From: Colwellia sp.
Lineage (GTDB): Bacteria > Pseudomonadota > Gammaproteobacteria > Enterobacterales > Alteromonadaceae
DNA: 64,000 nt
Direction: 5' to 3'
Assembly (NCBI GenBank): GCA_020630795.1
Contig: JAHDIK010000009.1
Coordinates: 62,001-126,000 of the forward strand
The translations under genes and the position numbers were made by a program. Shown here piece after piece: positions 1 through 9,266 of the stretch. The stretch's first letter is position 1. Every line of letters begins with the position of its first letter. Under the pieces are notes generated by a model. The model searched no databases. It saw only the letters and a program-made list of their open reading frames with translations, and was not told the DNA's origin.

Positions 1-1
1 A

Positions 2-673
2 ATAGATACCGTAAAAAAATTTAGCGAATCTTCAAGGGTAGAAATTGTTGTTACCCCTAATATTGACCATCTCGCACGTATTGTTACCGAAGGCGAGAGC
101 TCTCAATTAAAAGCTATTTACAACAGGTCATCACTTTGTTTGTGCGACAGTAGAATATTACAAAAACTACTTAAACAAAAAAATAAAATAATAGATGAAG
201 TAATACCAGGAAGTACGCTAACGCAATTATTGTTCGACCAGAAGCACATGGTCGATAAAAAAGTACTAATTGTTGGTGGCAAGCAGCATGTATTTGACGT
301 GATTTCTACTAAATACCCTACATTAAACCTTCACCATATAAACCCGCCTATGGGGTTTATTAACAAAGAAGACGAAGTAAATAAAGTTATTGAATTTGCT
401 GTAACCGTTCAACCCGATTTTCTATTTTTAGCCGTAGGCTCCCCTCGTCAAGAAATATTGGCAGAGCGGTTACAAGCAAAGTTAAGCAAAGGGGTTGTCT
501 TATGTGTAGGTGCTTCAATTTTATTTTTAGCGGGTGAAGAAAAACGCGCACCACAATGGGTACAGAAATTCCATTTAGAATGGTGCTTTAGAATGTTACA
601 AAACCCTAAAGTATTGGTTAAACGTTATTTTGGTAATTTTCTAAAACTACAAAAAATCTATAGAAATCTATAA
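2..673 (+). CDS. WecG/TagA/CpsF-family glycosyltransferase, 5'-truncated by window edge
   Basis: Cytoplasmic glycosyltransferase of the family that adds N-acetylmannosamine-type sugars to a lipid-linked acceptor. The frame is open from base 2, with no start in the window, and encodes 223 residues. About 20-25 N-terminal residues are probably missing, since WecG is about 246 aa. The family motif TPNIDHLARI lies near the start of the visible part, and the later block FLAVGSPRQE is the typical WecG core. It heads the rightward polysaccharide arm, 51 bp before the Wzy-like gene. A TTG at 140 could be taken for a start, but conserved family sequence lies upstream of it, so the longer reading is right. 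Exact donor sugar cannot be told. Confidence 0.9.
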   Translation: MDTVKKFSESSRVEIVVTPNIDHLARIVTEGESSQLKAIYNRSSLCLCDSRILQKLLKQKNKIIDEVIPGSTLTQLLFDQKHMVDKKVLIVGGKQHVFDVISTKYPTLNLHHINPPMGFINKEDEVNKVIEFAVTVQPDFLFLAVGSPRQEILAERLQAKLSKGVVLCVGASILFLAGEEKRAPQWVQKFHLEWCFRMLQNPKVLVKRYFGNFLKLQKIYRNL

Positions 674-724
674 CGATGAATAATCCCTCTTTGATAACTA
701 CTTTATTTACTAACGGATATTATC

Positions 725-2050
725 ATGCCTAATTTGTTTGCTTATGGGGTGATTTTGTTGTGGCCATTAATAGCTATTTTATTATATAAAAAGTTTGATA
801 CGGTTACCGCCACATTTTGGACCATTGTTGGTGGCTATATGTTTTTACCCGTAAAAACAGCAATTGATTTACCCATGATCCCAGCAATAGGAAAAGATGA
901 AATAAGTGCAATTGCTGCTTTAATTGGTTGCATTGTAATTAAGAATGAAAAAATTTCATTTTTTGGTATTACTAAAATACATAAAATATTAATTGGGTTA
1001 CTACTCGTAATTCCTTTTGTAAATGTGTTTTTTAATACAGAGCCTATGTATAACAGAGAATTATGGGTACCAGGTCTGTCAATATATGATTCTATATCTC
1101 AAGTACTTGCCCAGTATTTACGATTATTACCTTTTATCATTGCCGTTAATATTGTAAGAAGCGTAAAAGATTTAGAAAGAATCATTCATTTACTAGTTAT
1201 TGCAGGGCTTGGTTATTCAGTTTTAATTTTATTTGAAATTAGAATAAGCCCTCAATTACATACATGGGTGTATGGATTTTTTCCTCATTCGTTCGCGCAA
1301 CAATTTCGTTTTGGTGGTTATAGAGCGGTTGTTTTTATGGGGCATGGCTTATTAGTAGCGACTTTTTGTTTTGTGTGTGTGGGAGCTGCAGCAATTCAGC
1401 TCAAAATTGGCTCTCAAAAAAATAAAGCAAAAAATTTAGCTATTTTAGCCTATCTGCTCTTTGTATTAATCGTATCCAAAACTGTAGGTTCTATATTTTT
1501 AGGCTTGGTAACTGGTTTTAGCATAGTATTTTTGTCTTTATGGCAACAGAAACTTGTTGTTAAAATATTGGTTTTAATTTTTTTATTATACCCAACATTA
1601 TCAATACTAAACGTAGTGCCTTACGACAGTATTATTTCTTTTATTAGAGACTTTAGCGAAGAGAAAGCTGATTCACTTGAATTTAGGTTTACGCACGAAG
1701 TTACGTTAATAACACATGCATTTGAAAAGTTTTTAGTCGGGTGGGGGAGTTGGGGACGTAATTTATTACATGGCAGCATTCCTGACGGTTATTGGGTTAT
1801 TGTTTATGGCCAATATGGTGCTATTTATTTTTATGCGTTATTTGGTTTGTTTATTGCCTCTGGTATTAGTGCGTTATCATCTAATGCAGTACGCCAAAAC
1901 AAACAAATCTACTTAGGCTTAGGGCTTATTTTAGCGTGTGTTTTATTCGATCAAATACCTAATTCTTCACTGGGTTCCAGTTGGTTGTGGTTTTTAAGTG
2001 GTGTATTAGTTACACCTATTTTAAAAGAAAAAAACAAGGCTAATGCATAA
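725..2050 (+). CDS. O-antigen polymerase/ligase-like membrane protein (Wzy-type)
   Basis: A 441-residue integral membrane protein with roughly ten to twelve hydrophobic segments and a polar loop around residues 310-350. This layout fits O-antigen ligase/polymerase (Wzy_C) proteins that join oligosaccharide repeat units at the periplasmic face of the inner membrane. It lies between a WecG-like transferase and other glycosyltransferase/flippase genes, which favours a Wzy polymerase role. Wzy proteins diverge strongly, so the assignment rests on topology and context more than on residues. Starts with ATG behind a weak purine stretch. Very AT-rich, as is common for polysaccharide loci. Confidence 0.75.
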   Translation: MPNLFAYGVILLWPLIAILLYKKFDTVTATFWTIVGGYMFLPVKTAIDLPMIPAIGKDEISAIAALIGCIVIKNEKISFFGITKIHKILIGLLLVIPFVNVFFNTEPMYNRELWVPGLSIYDSISQVLAQYLRLLPFIIAVNIVRSVKDLERIIHLLVIAGLGYSVLILFEIRISPQLHTWVYGFFPHSFAQQFRFGGYRAVVFMGHGLLVATFCFVCVGAAAIQLKIGSQKNKAKNLAILAYLLFVLIVSKTVGSIFLGLVTGFSIVFLSLWQQKLVVKILVLIFLLYPTLSILNVVPYDSIISFIRDFSEEKADSLEFRFTHEVTLITHAFEKFLVGWGSWGRNLLHGSIPDGYWVIVYGQYGAIYFYALFGLFIASGISALSSNAVRQNKQIYLGLGLILACVLFDQIPNSSLGSSWLWFLSGVLVTPILKEKNKANA

Positions 2051-2083
2051 ATTACTTATTTTATTTTAGGGGAAGGATTTTAA

Positions 2084-3115
2084 GTGTTTGATAATAAAAA
2101 GTTAAAAATATTGAGTAACATACCTGATTCAAATGGCTGGCTCCCAATAAATTATATGATTGAATTATTTTCAACAACATTAAATATTCAAGTTATTCGG
2201 CAGCCAGACATTCGCGTATCAAAATTAGATAAAATAAAAACCTTATTTAATAAACGCAGAAAAAGAATAAAAGAATCCCCCCATTTATTAATAATTATTC
2301 GTTCAATTAGTGACTTGGATGGATTGCTTTTGAATATTATTAATAATAAAGATTCATTTCATAAAATAGCAGTATGGGTTATAGATTCTTTTTGGCATGA
2401 AAGAGTTTCTATTGTCCAATTTCATAAATATATTGACCATATCTTTGTTATGACTAAAGAAGACGTAGATTTTTATCAAAATAAAACCAATGTACCCTCA
2501 ACTTTTTTAGGGTGGGGAGCCGATGCATTATTATTAGGCTCTGGTAATACAAATAGAGAAACAGATCTACTTAGAATAGGGCGCCAGCCAGAGTGCTGGG
2601 ATAATGATGAAGAGAATGAGCAATTGTTATCTAATCAAAGCCTAGTTTATCAAGGAAGACCCCCAGAAGGAATGAGCTCACAAACTTCTTTTGATTGCCA
2701 AAACTATATCGATTTAGTTAAAAATTATTACTCACAAGCAAAGTATGTTTTAGCACAATCAAACTTTGCAGACAATTCTCAATATACTCATCCAGATCGC
2801 GAGTATATTACTGCTCGATGGACAGACGCTATTGCTAGTGGTTGTGTCGTTATTGGTTGTCAGCCTTTAACTTGCTCTTCTTATCGTGAATTTTGGCCTG
2901 AGGCCTCAGTACATATTCAAGATTTTACAAATAAAGTTGATTTCGTCGAAAAAATGTCAAATTGGAACGAATCTACGCCAAAAATCAACCATAAAATGGC
3001 GTTGAGGCACTTAGATTGGCGATGGAAGTTTTTAAATATATTAGCTGTATTTAATATCGAATCTCCTCAATTAAACAAAGATATAGATATCATAAATAAA
3101 ATTTTATCTACATAG
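2084..3115 (+). CDS. Glycosyltransferase family 1-like protein
   Basis: 343-residue soluble protein with a C-terminal glycosyltransferase-like block. Around residues 230-265 the sequence DREYITARWTDAIASGCVV resembles the donor-binding helix of CgeB-like/group 1 transferases, where a small or Gly-rich turn follows the conserved acidic residue. The start is GTG at 2084, preceded by a very strong ribosome-binding site (AGGGGAAGG at 2068-2076, 7-nt spacing). It sits 33 bp after the Wzy-like gene and 9 bp before the flippase gene, so it is probably co-transcribed and adds one sugar to the repeat unit. The N-terminal half matches nothing I recognise firmly. Confidence 0.7.
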   Translation: MFDNKKLKILSNIPDSNGWLPINYMIELFSTTLNIQVIRQPDIRVSKLDKIKTLFNKRRKRIKESPHLLIIIRSISDLDGLLLNIINNKDSFHKIAVWVIDSFWHERVSIVQFHKYIDHIFVMTKEDVDFYQNKTNVPSTFLGWGADALLLGSGNTNRETDLLRIGRQPECWDNDEENEQLLSNQSLVYQGRPPEGMSSQTSFDCQNYIDLVKNYYSQAKYVLAQSNFADNSQYTHPDREYITARWTDAIASGCVVIGCQPLTCSSYREFWPEASVHIQDFTNKVDFVEKMSNWNESTPKINHKMALRHLDWRWKFLNILAVFNIESPQLNKDIDIINKILST

Positions 3116-3124
3116 CGAAATAAT

Positions 3125-4465
3125 ATGTTAATTATGCAGCTTCAAAACAAATATAAAAATTTTAATTTATCATCTTTCTTACGTACAAATGAAAGCTTTG
3201 TTTGGACGTTTTTGGGGTTTAGTGCGAGCAATGCCTTACGACTTTTATCAAGTTTAATATTAACGAGAATATTTTTGCCGGAGCAATTTGGCATGATGGC
3301 TATTTTAATTACGCTTGTTGTTGGTGCGGAATTATTATCAGATGTTGGTATTCAAACTAGCATTATTAGAAATAATAATGATAAAGACACTGCATTTTTT
3401 AAAAGTGCTTGGACATTGTCAGTAATACGAGGCTTTATACTTTGTATTGTACTTATATTGTTTTCAAATTATTTTTCCCAATTATTCAAATCTGAACTAT
3501 TGCAGCAATATATTGCCGTAATAAGCCTTATTTTTATTATAAAAGGGTTTAGGTCAACTAGTTTTGCTCTACATGTAAAACAAAAAAAAATAAAAATACT
3601 CACTAAGCTAGAATTATCAACACAACTATTAGCTTTAATTACTACGCTGACCCTAGCTATTTACTTTCAATCTTTATGGGCTTTTATTGCTTCAATGATT
3701 TTTACTGAAATAGTTTTTACAATAAGTACGTTTTATTACTTGAAGGGGGGCACTACCGGCTTTATGTTTTCTAAAAAACATATTAGTGGTATGACAAAGT
3801 TTGGCAAATGGTTATTTTTAGCTTCAATTTTAACGTTTATAACGGGTCAGGGGGATCGATTTTTATTAGGCATTTATTTAACCAAAGAAGAGCTTGGGGT
3901 TTATCATGTTGCTGCTACGCTTGCCGCATTACCAATAATGTTACATGGGGCATTATTAAATAAAATTTTCTTTCCTTCTGTTTGTGAAAAACTCGATAAC
4001 CCCATCGACGAATTTAATGTGGCTTTTAATCAACTAAGAATTAAAGTTGTTTTATTAACATTTCCTATTGCTGCATTTTTAGCTTTGTTCGGTAGTGAAA
4101 TCATAATATTTATGTATAACATTAACTATCAAAATGCTGGGATTATATTACAAATACTGTCTGTTGGAGCAATGCTTAAAATAACGGGAGATTCAATTTC
4201 ACCTATTCTAAATGCTAAAGGAGACTCATTTAGACATATGCTTTATATTGGATTTTGGGCATTTTTGATTATAGCGAGTATTATTTTAGGTAATTATTTA
4301 TTTCAATTTAATGGGATTTTAATTGGTATGGCAATAACCCCTTTTTTCTCATTAATAGTGATAAGTTTGTTAGCGAAAAAGTATGTACAATTGAATCACT
4401 TACTTTCTTTAGCCTTAACGATACTTTCATTGTTAACATTAATTTTTGTTACACGGATTTTGTAA
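3125..4465 (+). CDS. Wzx-type oligosaccharide flippase
   Basis: 446-residue polytopic membrane protein with about twelve to fourteen hydrophobic segments and the N-terminal pattern of MOP-superfamily polysaccharide exporters (LRLLSSLILTRIFLPEQFGM near residue 40, then GAELLSDVGIQTSII). It is expected to flip undecaprenyl-linked repeat units across the inner membrane for polymerisation. ATG at 3125 and a second in-frame ATG at 3137 are both possible starts. The next gene begins two bases past its stop. Together with the Wzy-like protein and the Wza/Wzc pair of the opposite arm this marks a Wzx/Wzy-dependent pathway. Confidence 0.85.
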   Translation: MLIMQLQNKYKNFNLSSFLRTNESFVWTFLGFSASNALRLLSSLILTRIFLPEQFGMMAILITLVVGAELLSDVGIQTSIIRNNNDKDTAFFKSAWTLSVIRGFILCIVLILFSNYFSQLFKSELLQQYIAVISLIFIIKGFRSTSFALHVKQKKIKILTKLELSTQLLALITTLTLAIYFQSLWAFIASMIFTEIVFTISTFYYLKGGTTGFMFSKKHISGMTKFGKWLFLASILTFITGQGDRFLLGIYLTKEELGVYHVAATLAALPIMLHGALLNKIFFPSVCEKLDNPIDEFNVAFNQLRIKVVLLTFPIAAFLALFGSEIIIFMYNINYQNAGIILQILSVGAMLKITGDSISPILNAKGDSFRHMLYIGFWAFLIIASIILGNYLFQFNGILIGMAITPFFSLIVISLLAKKYVQLNHLLSLALTILSLLTLIFVTRIL

Positions 4466-4466
4466 A

Positions 4467-5501
4467 ATGAATAAGCAATTAGGCACAATTTATTTTTTAT
4501 TAGATGAGCATCACGGAAAAGATCATTTTTCATTGCTTAACTTTTTAAAGTCAATAAAGCACTTTAGTTCGTTAAGGTATTTAAAAAAGTGTTTTATTAG
4601 AAAAATAAAACCTGTTGGTGGAATAAAAATCACTTATCAGCACTGTTTAGCATTAAAAAATGCGGGTTATAAAACTGAAATTATTAGATTAGGTGATTAT
4701 GTTGATTGTTTTTTCAATTATGAAATTGAGCCTATTCATATAAATGAAATTGGTTACCAATTAAATTCAAATGACATTGTAGTTGCTACAGAATTTAGAC
4801 CCTACAATGGTTTGTTATTTCAGAATGCAAAGAGGATTTTATTTGCGCAAAATTGGCTAGGTTTTGCATTGTTTCTACTAGAAAAAGATCAATCAAATGG
4901 CTTTAGTGGTTTAGGCTATCAACATATATTAACTTGTAGTCAATTTATAAAAAACAAATTGGTTGAACAAGATCAACATATAACTCAAGTTGTTACTAAC
5001 GGGATTGATCTTAACGTATTTAAACCAGATCTGTCGTTAAGAAAAACAAATAGAATATTAGCCTTGAGCCGTAAAAACCCTGAAGATTTAGCTGAGATTA
5101 AAAAGTTTTTATCAGGTTTGAATAAAGAGTATGAATTAATTATCGCTGACGGTTTAACAGAAAAAGAATTAGTTCTGGAATATCAAAAATCCGATATTTT
5201 TCTTGCTACGGGCTACCCTGAAGGGTTTGGCCTTCCCCCATTAGAAGCTATGGCGTGTGGTTGTGTGGTTGTTGGTTTTAGTGGTGGTGGTGGGTTGGAA
5301 TATATGACTCATGGTATTAATGCGTTAGTTGCTGACGACGGTGATAATAAACAAGCCACTCAATATCTAATAGATTGTTTAGAGAGTGAAGCACTTAAAA
5401 GTGAATTAAGAAAGAATGCTTTAAAAACATCATTAAATTTTTCGACTGATATGATGAATAAAAATGTTATTAAGGTTTATAGTGAGTTTTTGATGAATTA
5501 A
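4467..5501 (+). CDS. Glycosyltransferase family 4 protein
   Basis: 344-residue GT-B fold retaining glycosyltransferase. The N-terminal domain has a Gly-rich acceptor loop (KPVGGIKITYQH near residue 50). The C-terminal donor domain has the EX7E-type motif in YPEGFGLPPLEAMACGCVVV near residues 255-275, followed by the GGGGLEYM turn. I chose ATG at 4467 rather than the upstream in-frame TTG at 4446, because the TTG lies inside the flippase gene and adds seven residues without family similarity. It probably transfers one sugar of the repeat unit in the cytoplasm. Donor and acceptor are unknown. Confidence 0.85.
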   Translation: MNKQLGTIYFLLDEHHGKDHFSLLNFLKSIKHFSSLRYLKKCFIRKIKPVGGIKITYQHCLALKNAGYKTEIIRLGDYVDCFFNYEIEPIHINEIGYQLNSNDIVVATEFRPYNGLLFQNAKRILFAQNWLGFALFLLEKDQSNGFSGLGYQHILTCSQFIKNKLVEQDQHITQVVTNGIDLNVFKPDLSLRKTNRILALSRKNPEDLAEIKKFLSGLNKEYELIIADGLTEKELVLEYQKSDIFLATGYPEGFGLPPLEAMACGCVVVGFSGGGGLEYMTHGINALVADDGDNKQATQYLIDCLESEALKSELRKNALKTSLNFSTDMMNKNVIKVYSEFLMN

Positions 5502-5609
5502 TAATTATTGTTTTTATTATATAGTGCATAATAGGTATTCTAGTACGTACAGCTAAATAATATAAAGTCATCTAATTAGATAACAGAAAAATAACGTGAG
5601 GGGAAAATT

Positions 5610-6800
5610 TTGATTCATAAAACGTATATATTGTTTAGCAGAATTTCTATTAATAAAAATGATTCAGGGGAGTATTTTTGCGACCCTTTATGGGCGAAAG
5701 ATATAAAGGAACATTTAAGGTATATTTCTGATTTTAATTTATGTTGTCCAGTACAAAATAATAATAATAATGATGGTTTAGTTAAGTTAGATGATTTTGG
5801 TATTACGTGTATTTATGAATTAAATAAAGATTTTGGTTTAAAGTCTGTTTTAAAAAATATAATACCTAATTTTAAAATGGTAAGATCAGTTTGTAAAAAA
5901 GCCCATATAGTACACTCCGGTGGTGCAGGTTGGGCTTTTCCTTTATCTTTTTATATATTATTTCTTAAACCATTTATTACTTTTAAATGGATAATTGTTA
6001 TTGAATCATCATTTTGGATGATGGATAAAAAAGAGAAAAAAACGTTTAGAAAAGTAATAGAGCACTATACGCATAAGTTTTTATTAACTCGATGTGTTTC
6101 GCAAGCTAACGCTCGAATATTCACTCAGTCTTTTTATCGAAATTACTTTTTAGGGAATAATATTGAGCGAACTTTAATTAATCCCGCAACATGGGTTAAT
6201 AAAGATAATATTGTTTCGTCTGAAGATATTGGTTTAAGGTTTTCTCAGAAAAAAAACAGACCAATATCTATTATTTATCCTACACGTTTAGTTAAAGAAA
6301 AAGGGGTTTTAGTCGTTTTTGAAGCCTTAAATAAATTAAAAGACATTGATGTTGAAGTACATTTAACCATTATTGGAGCCGGCCCCTTAGAGGCTGAGTG
6401 CCAAAAAATTGCAATGATAAATTATAACAACCTTAAAGTTGAATTTCGTAAACCTGTGGAGTACGGAAAAGATTTCTTTAACCTTCTTGCAGAATATGAC
6501 TACGTACTAGTACCAACGATTAAAGAAGAACAGCCAAGAATCATCTTTGATGCATTCAGCCAAGGCGTTGCAGTAATAGCTTCCAATACGTCTGGTATCT
6601 TAGATATTACAAATGATTGTAATGCCTTTATTTTCTCAGCAGGAGAGTCTACAAGTTTAGCCAACATAATTAAGTTGTTAGCGAATAAATCTGATACAGC
6701 TCATAAAATGGGTTTGTCTGGATTAGCGTATGCTAAAGATAAAACACATAAACAAATGCACAAAGATCGTCAGAAATTTCTGGAAGAAACATTGAAATAA
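5610..6800 (+). CDS. Glycosyltransferase family 4 protein
   Basis: 396-residue GT-B glycosyltransferase, last gene of the rightward arm. The donor domain begins near residue 210 (SIIYPTRLVKEKGVLVVFEAL), continues with LTIIGAGPLEAECQ, and carries the acidic motif as EEQPRIIFDAFSQGVAVIAS near residues 305-325. The start is TTG at 5610, supported by the strong Shine-Dalgarno GTGAGGGG ending about 7 nt upstream; no better ATG fits that site. A 108-bp AT-rich gap separates it from the preceding gene, so it might have its own promoter. Only four bases separate its stop from the stop of the convergent acetyltransferase gene. Confidence 0.83.
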   Translation: MIHKTYILFSRISINKNDSGEYFCDPLWAKDIKEHLRYISDFNLCCPVQNNNNNDGLVKLDDFGITCIYELNKDFGLKSVLKNIIPNFKMVRSVCKKAHIVHSGGAGWAFPLSFYILFLKPFITFKWIIVIESSFWMMDKKEKKTFRKVIEHYTHKFLLTRCVSQANARIFTQSFYRNYFLGNNIERTLINPATWVNKDNIVSSEDIGLRFSQKKNRPISIIYPTRLVKEKGVLVVFEALNKLKDIDVEVHLTIIGAGPLEAECQKIAMINYNNLKVEFRKPVEYGKDFFNLLAEYDYVLVPTIKEEQPRIIFDAFSQGVAVIASNTSGILDITNDCNAFIFSAGESTSLANIIKLLANKSDTAHKMGLSGLAYAKDKTHKQMHKDRQKFLEETLK

Positions 6801-6804
6801 TGGT

Positions 6805-7302
6805 TCACCTTTTGTTTGGAAAACCAACATATAAATTATTTTTCTCTACATGGTGAATAACTACTGCATTAGCCCCTATATTGACATTGTCACCAATGTT
6901 AATATTACCAAGTAGTTTTGCTCCAGCCCCTATATTTACGTTATTACCAATAACAGGTGCTTCGGTTGGTTTTTCCATATATCGGTTGCCGATAGTGACC
7001 CCTTGCCTAATAATACAATTACTACCTATAACAGCATTACCATGAACCACAATACCATGCTGATGCTCAATTATTACACCAGCGCCTATTTGGGCACTAT
7101 AAGGCAGTTCTATACCGTATAAATTACGCGCTCTACGGTATAAAAATCGATATATGATTGATAGCGGAGCTCTTAATACTTTAGGTTTTACCGTCATCCG
7201 CCAATTACCAAAGCGATGATAGGCTAACGCTCTAAAGCCAGGTTTGGTCCAGTCTTTACCATGATTAACCCAATCATCTTTAATTTGTTGAAATAGTGTC
7301 AT
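6805..7302 (-). CDS. Serine acetyltransferase-like hexapeptide O-acetyltransferase
   Basis: 165-residue left-handed beta-helix acyltransferase. The N-terminal part (GFRALAYHRFGNWRM) is that of the serine-acetyltransferase-like enzymes found in polysaccharide loci. From about residue 65 hexapeptide repeats follow (IGAGVIIEHQHGIVVHG, then IGNNVNIGAGAKLLGNINIG). It is shorter than CysE because it lacks the full helical N-terminal domain. It most likely O-acetylates the polysaccharide or a precursor using acetyl-CoA, not free serine. It is the last gene of the leftward operon and overlaps the preceding glycosyltransferase by one base. A second, related enzyme lies at 12380-12916. Confidence 0.82.
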   Translation of the reverse strand: MTLFQQIKDDWVNHGKDWTKPGFRALAYHRFGNWRMTVKPKVLRAPLSIIYRFLYRRARNLYGIELPYSAQIGAGVIIEHQHGIVVHGNAVIGSNCIIRQGVTIGNRYMEKPTEAPVIGNNVNIGAGAKLLGNINIGDNVNIGANAVVIHHVEKNNLYVGFPNKR

Positions 7303-8297
7303 TATTTATTCTTCAGTGAAAAGCCACGAAATAAGAAAGAGTTTTTAATAAAGTCTTTTAAAAAAGAAGGTGGTTCATTAGCTAAATCAAGGTTGTTTAT
7401 GAATTTACTGCGTAGTAGCCAAGTTGAATAGCCAATAATAAAAGCTAAATCACACAATATTAGTTTTGTTGCGCCATAATTTTTTAGATAAAAACGTCGT
7501 CTTGAATCAAACCAATACTTTGGGCGTCTAGGGGCTTTTTTACGGTGATCAGATATTCCCGTAGCCGCGCCAACAGCGTGATATACTTTGCTTGAAGGTA
7601 TATACCAACAAGGCATATTATTACGTTGCCCTTGCAAGCAAAAATCTAATTCTTCAAAGTATAAAAAATAATCAGCGTCTATTAAGCCCACCTTTTTAAT
7701 ATATTCATTACTGACAATAAATGAGGCACCTGCAAGCCAATCTGCTTGAATAGGGGAGCTGCTAGGTTCTGTTCTAACTAAATATTTTTTTGCTAATCTA
7801 TCAAATATACCTAAACGTAAACCTGCAGAAAGTTCACTTAATATACCAGGAAAGTTAAAATGGGAGCACTGTAATGTACCGTCTTCATCTTCAAGTCTAC
7901 TACCTACTATATGAAGGTTGTGTTTGCTCATGGCTTTTATAAGTTCTACACCTGCGCCTACTTTAACCTTGGTGTCAGGGTTTAAAAACCACACGCGTTT
8001 AAAAGTAACGTTTTTATTCTGTATGGTATTTATGGCTAAGTTATTACCAGCGGCATAACCTGAATTACTTGAACTTGCGACAACGGTAATCCAAGTTATC
8101 GCTTTTTCATTAATAAAGTTTTGTATGTGTTCTATCGAATCATCGCCTGAGTTATTATCAACAATAACCATATGTGTACTGCCAATGTTTTTAATCTCTT
8201 CTGTTAAACTCAAAATTAAATCGGTTACTAAACGCGATGTTTTATAGTTAACCGTAGCAATTAAAGTCTCTATGTTTTTATTAGAGAATTCAGTCAT
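7302..8297 (-). CDS. Glycosyltransferase family 2 protein (rhamnosyltransferase-like)
   Basis: 331-residue GT-A fold inverting glycosyltransferase. Visible motifs are VDNNSGDDS (nucleotide binding, near residue 47), WFLNPDTKV (the DXD-equivalent, near residue 105) and DADYFLYFEELDFCLQGQR (catalytic-base region, near residue 215). This pattern is typical of the RfbF/WbbL-like group, many of which transfer rhamnose from dTDP-rhamnose. The rfbABCD operon 16 kb away would supply that donor, but rhamnose specificity is inference. One-base overlap with the downstream acetyltransferase gene and one base from the upstream GT2 gene show translational coupling. Confidence 0.87.
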   Translation of the reverse strand: MTEFSNKNIETLIATVNYKTSRLVTDLILSLTEEIKNIGSTHMVIVDNNSGDDSIEHIQNFINEKAITWITVVASSSNSGYAAGNNLAINTIQNKNVTFKRVWFLNPDTKVKVGAGVELIKAMSKHNLHIVGSRLEDEDGTLQCSHFNFPGILSELSAGLRLGIFDRLAKKYLVRTEPSSSPIQADWLAGASFIVSNEYIKKVGLIDADYFLYFEELDFCLQGQRNNMPCWYIPSSKVYHAVGAATGISDHRKKAPRRPKYWFDSRRRFYLKNYGATKLILCDLAFIIGYSTWLLRSKFINNLDLANEPPSFLKDFIKNSFLFRGFSLKNK

Positions 8298-8298
8298 A

Positions 8299-9264
8299 TT
8301 ATTTGTACTCGATAATGGTATAAGATTGCTTTCTTAAACTTTTAACGATTAACTCCATTACACCTAGGGCTTCGGGCAATTTGCTTAATGTTAGAAACAC
8401 ACATGACTTAAAACCATAGAGAGTCTTGTTTTTTTGTTTTAAAAACATTTTGATTATTTGTAGAGGAAAAATTAATAATGCAAATAAAGCTGTAGGGTAA
8501 ATAGTACTTAGTATAATACTCAACACCAATACACCTGACCATATAATAGGGCGTAAAGCTCTACGTACACCATATTTTTCAGCTCCTTTACCATGTTCTT
8601 TAGCTGATAAAGCAAATGCAAACCCCGATCTTTTAGCACGTTTCCACCATTGAGAAAAACGCGTTATGTTCGCGTCGTGCAAGGTCATTTCTTTGTCAAG
8701 TCGGTATATCTTCCAGTTATTTTGTCGCAATCTATAGCACATTTCTGGCTCTTCGCCCGCAACAAAATAGTCTTTGTAACCATCAACCTCTATTAGACAT
8801 TTAGTTCTTATTAAAGCATCACCACCACACGCTAATGCATCTCCAATGGGGGTATTCCATTCATCATCACAAAACTTGTTGTAAAGGGTTGCATTTGGGA
8901 AGCGCTCTTTTCTTCTACCACACACTATTGCGTATTGAGGGTGTTTAATTAAAAAACTTTGAGCTTGCTCAAGCCAGTTATTCTGTAATTCACAGTCACC
9001 ATCGATAAATTGAATGTATTCAGTGTCAGGGTATTGTTCAATTAAATATTTCCACCCTACATTTCTAGCTCTAGCCGCACTAAATGGTTTCGACATATCT
9101 AAATCAATAACACTAGCACCTAAATTTTTAGCATTTTTTACGCTATTATCGGTTGAGTTTGAGTCTACATAAACAACATGGGTGTTTTCGGTAATTGTTG
9201 AGTCTAAACACTTTATTAAACGTTCACCTTCATTACGACCAATAATTACTATCCCGATCTTCAT
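8299..9264 (-). CDS. Glycosyltransferase family 2 protein with C-terminal membrane segment
   Basis: 321-residue GT-A glycosyltransferase. The N-terminus IGIVIIGRNEGERL is the usual GT2 first strand. VDSNSTDNS follows near residue 34 and the DXD motif appears as FIDGDCELQ near residue 95. A hydrophobic stretch at about residues 240-275 likely anchors the enzyme in the inner membrane. The acidic catalytic-base region is GEEPEMCYRLRQ near residue 170. It is packed two bases from the upstream GT4 gene and one base from the downstream GT2 gene. It probably adds one sugar to the lipid-linked repeat unit. Confidence 0.87.
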   Translation of the reverse strand: MKIGIVIIGRNEGERLIKCLDSTITENTHVVYVDSNSTDNSVKNAKNLGASVIDLDMSKPFSAARARNVGWKYLIEQYPDTEYIQFIDGDCELQNNWLEQAQSFLIKHPQYAIVCGRRKERFPNATLYNKFCDDEWNTPIGDALACGGDALIRTKCLIEVDGYKDYFVAGEEPEMCYRLRQNNWKIYRLDKEMTLHDANITRFSQWWKRAKRSGFAFALSAKEHGKGAEKYGVRRALRPIIWSGVLVLSIILSTIYPTALFALLIFPLQIIKMFLKQKNKTLYGFKSCVFLTLSKLPEALGVMELIVKSLRKQSYTIIEYK

Positions 9265-9266
9265 TT

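Noticed and set aside
140..673. TTG at 140 as the start of the first gene
   Set aside because: Conserved WecG/TagA sequence (TPNIDHLARI) is encoded in frame upstream, so the gene is simply cut by the window edge.
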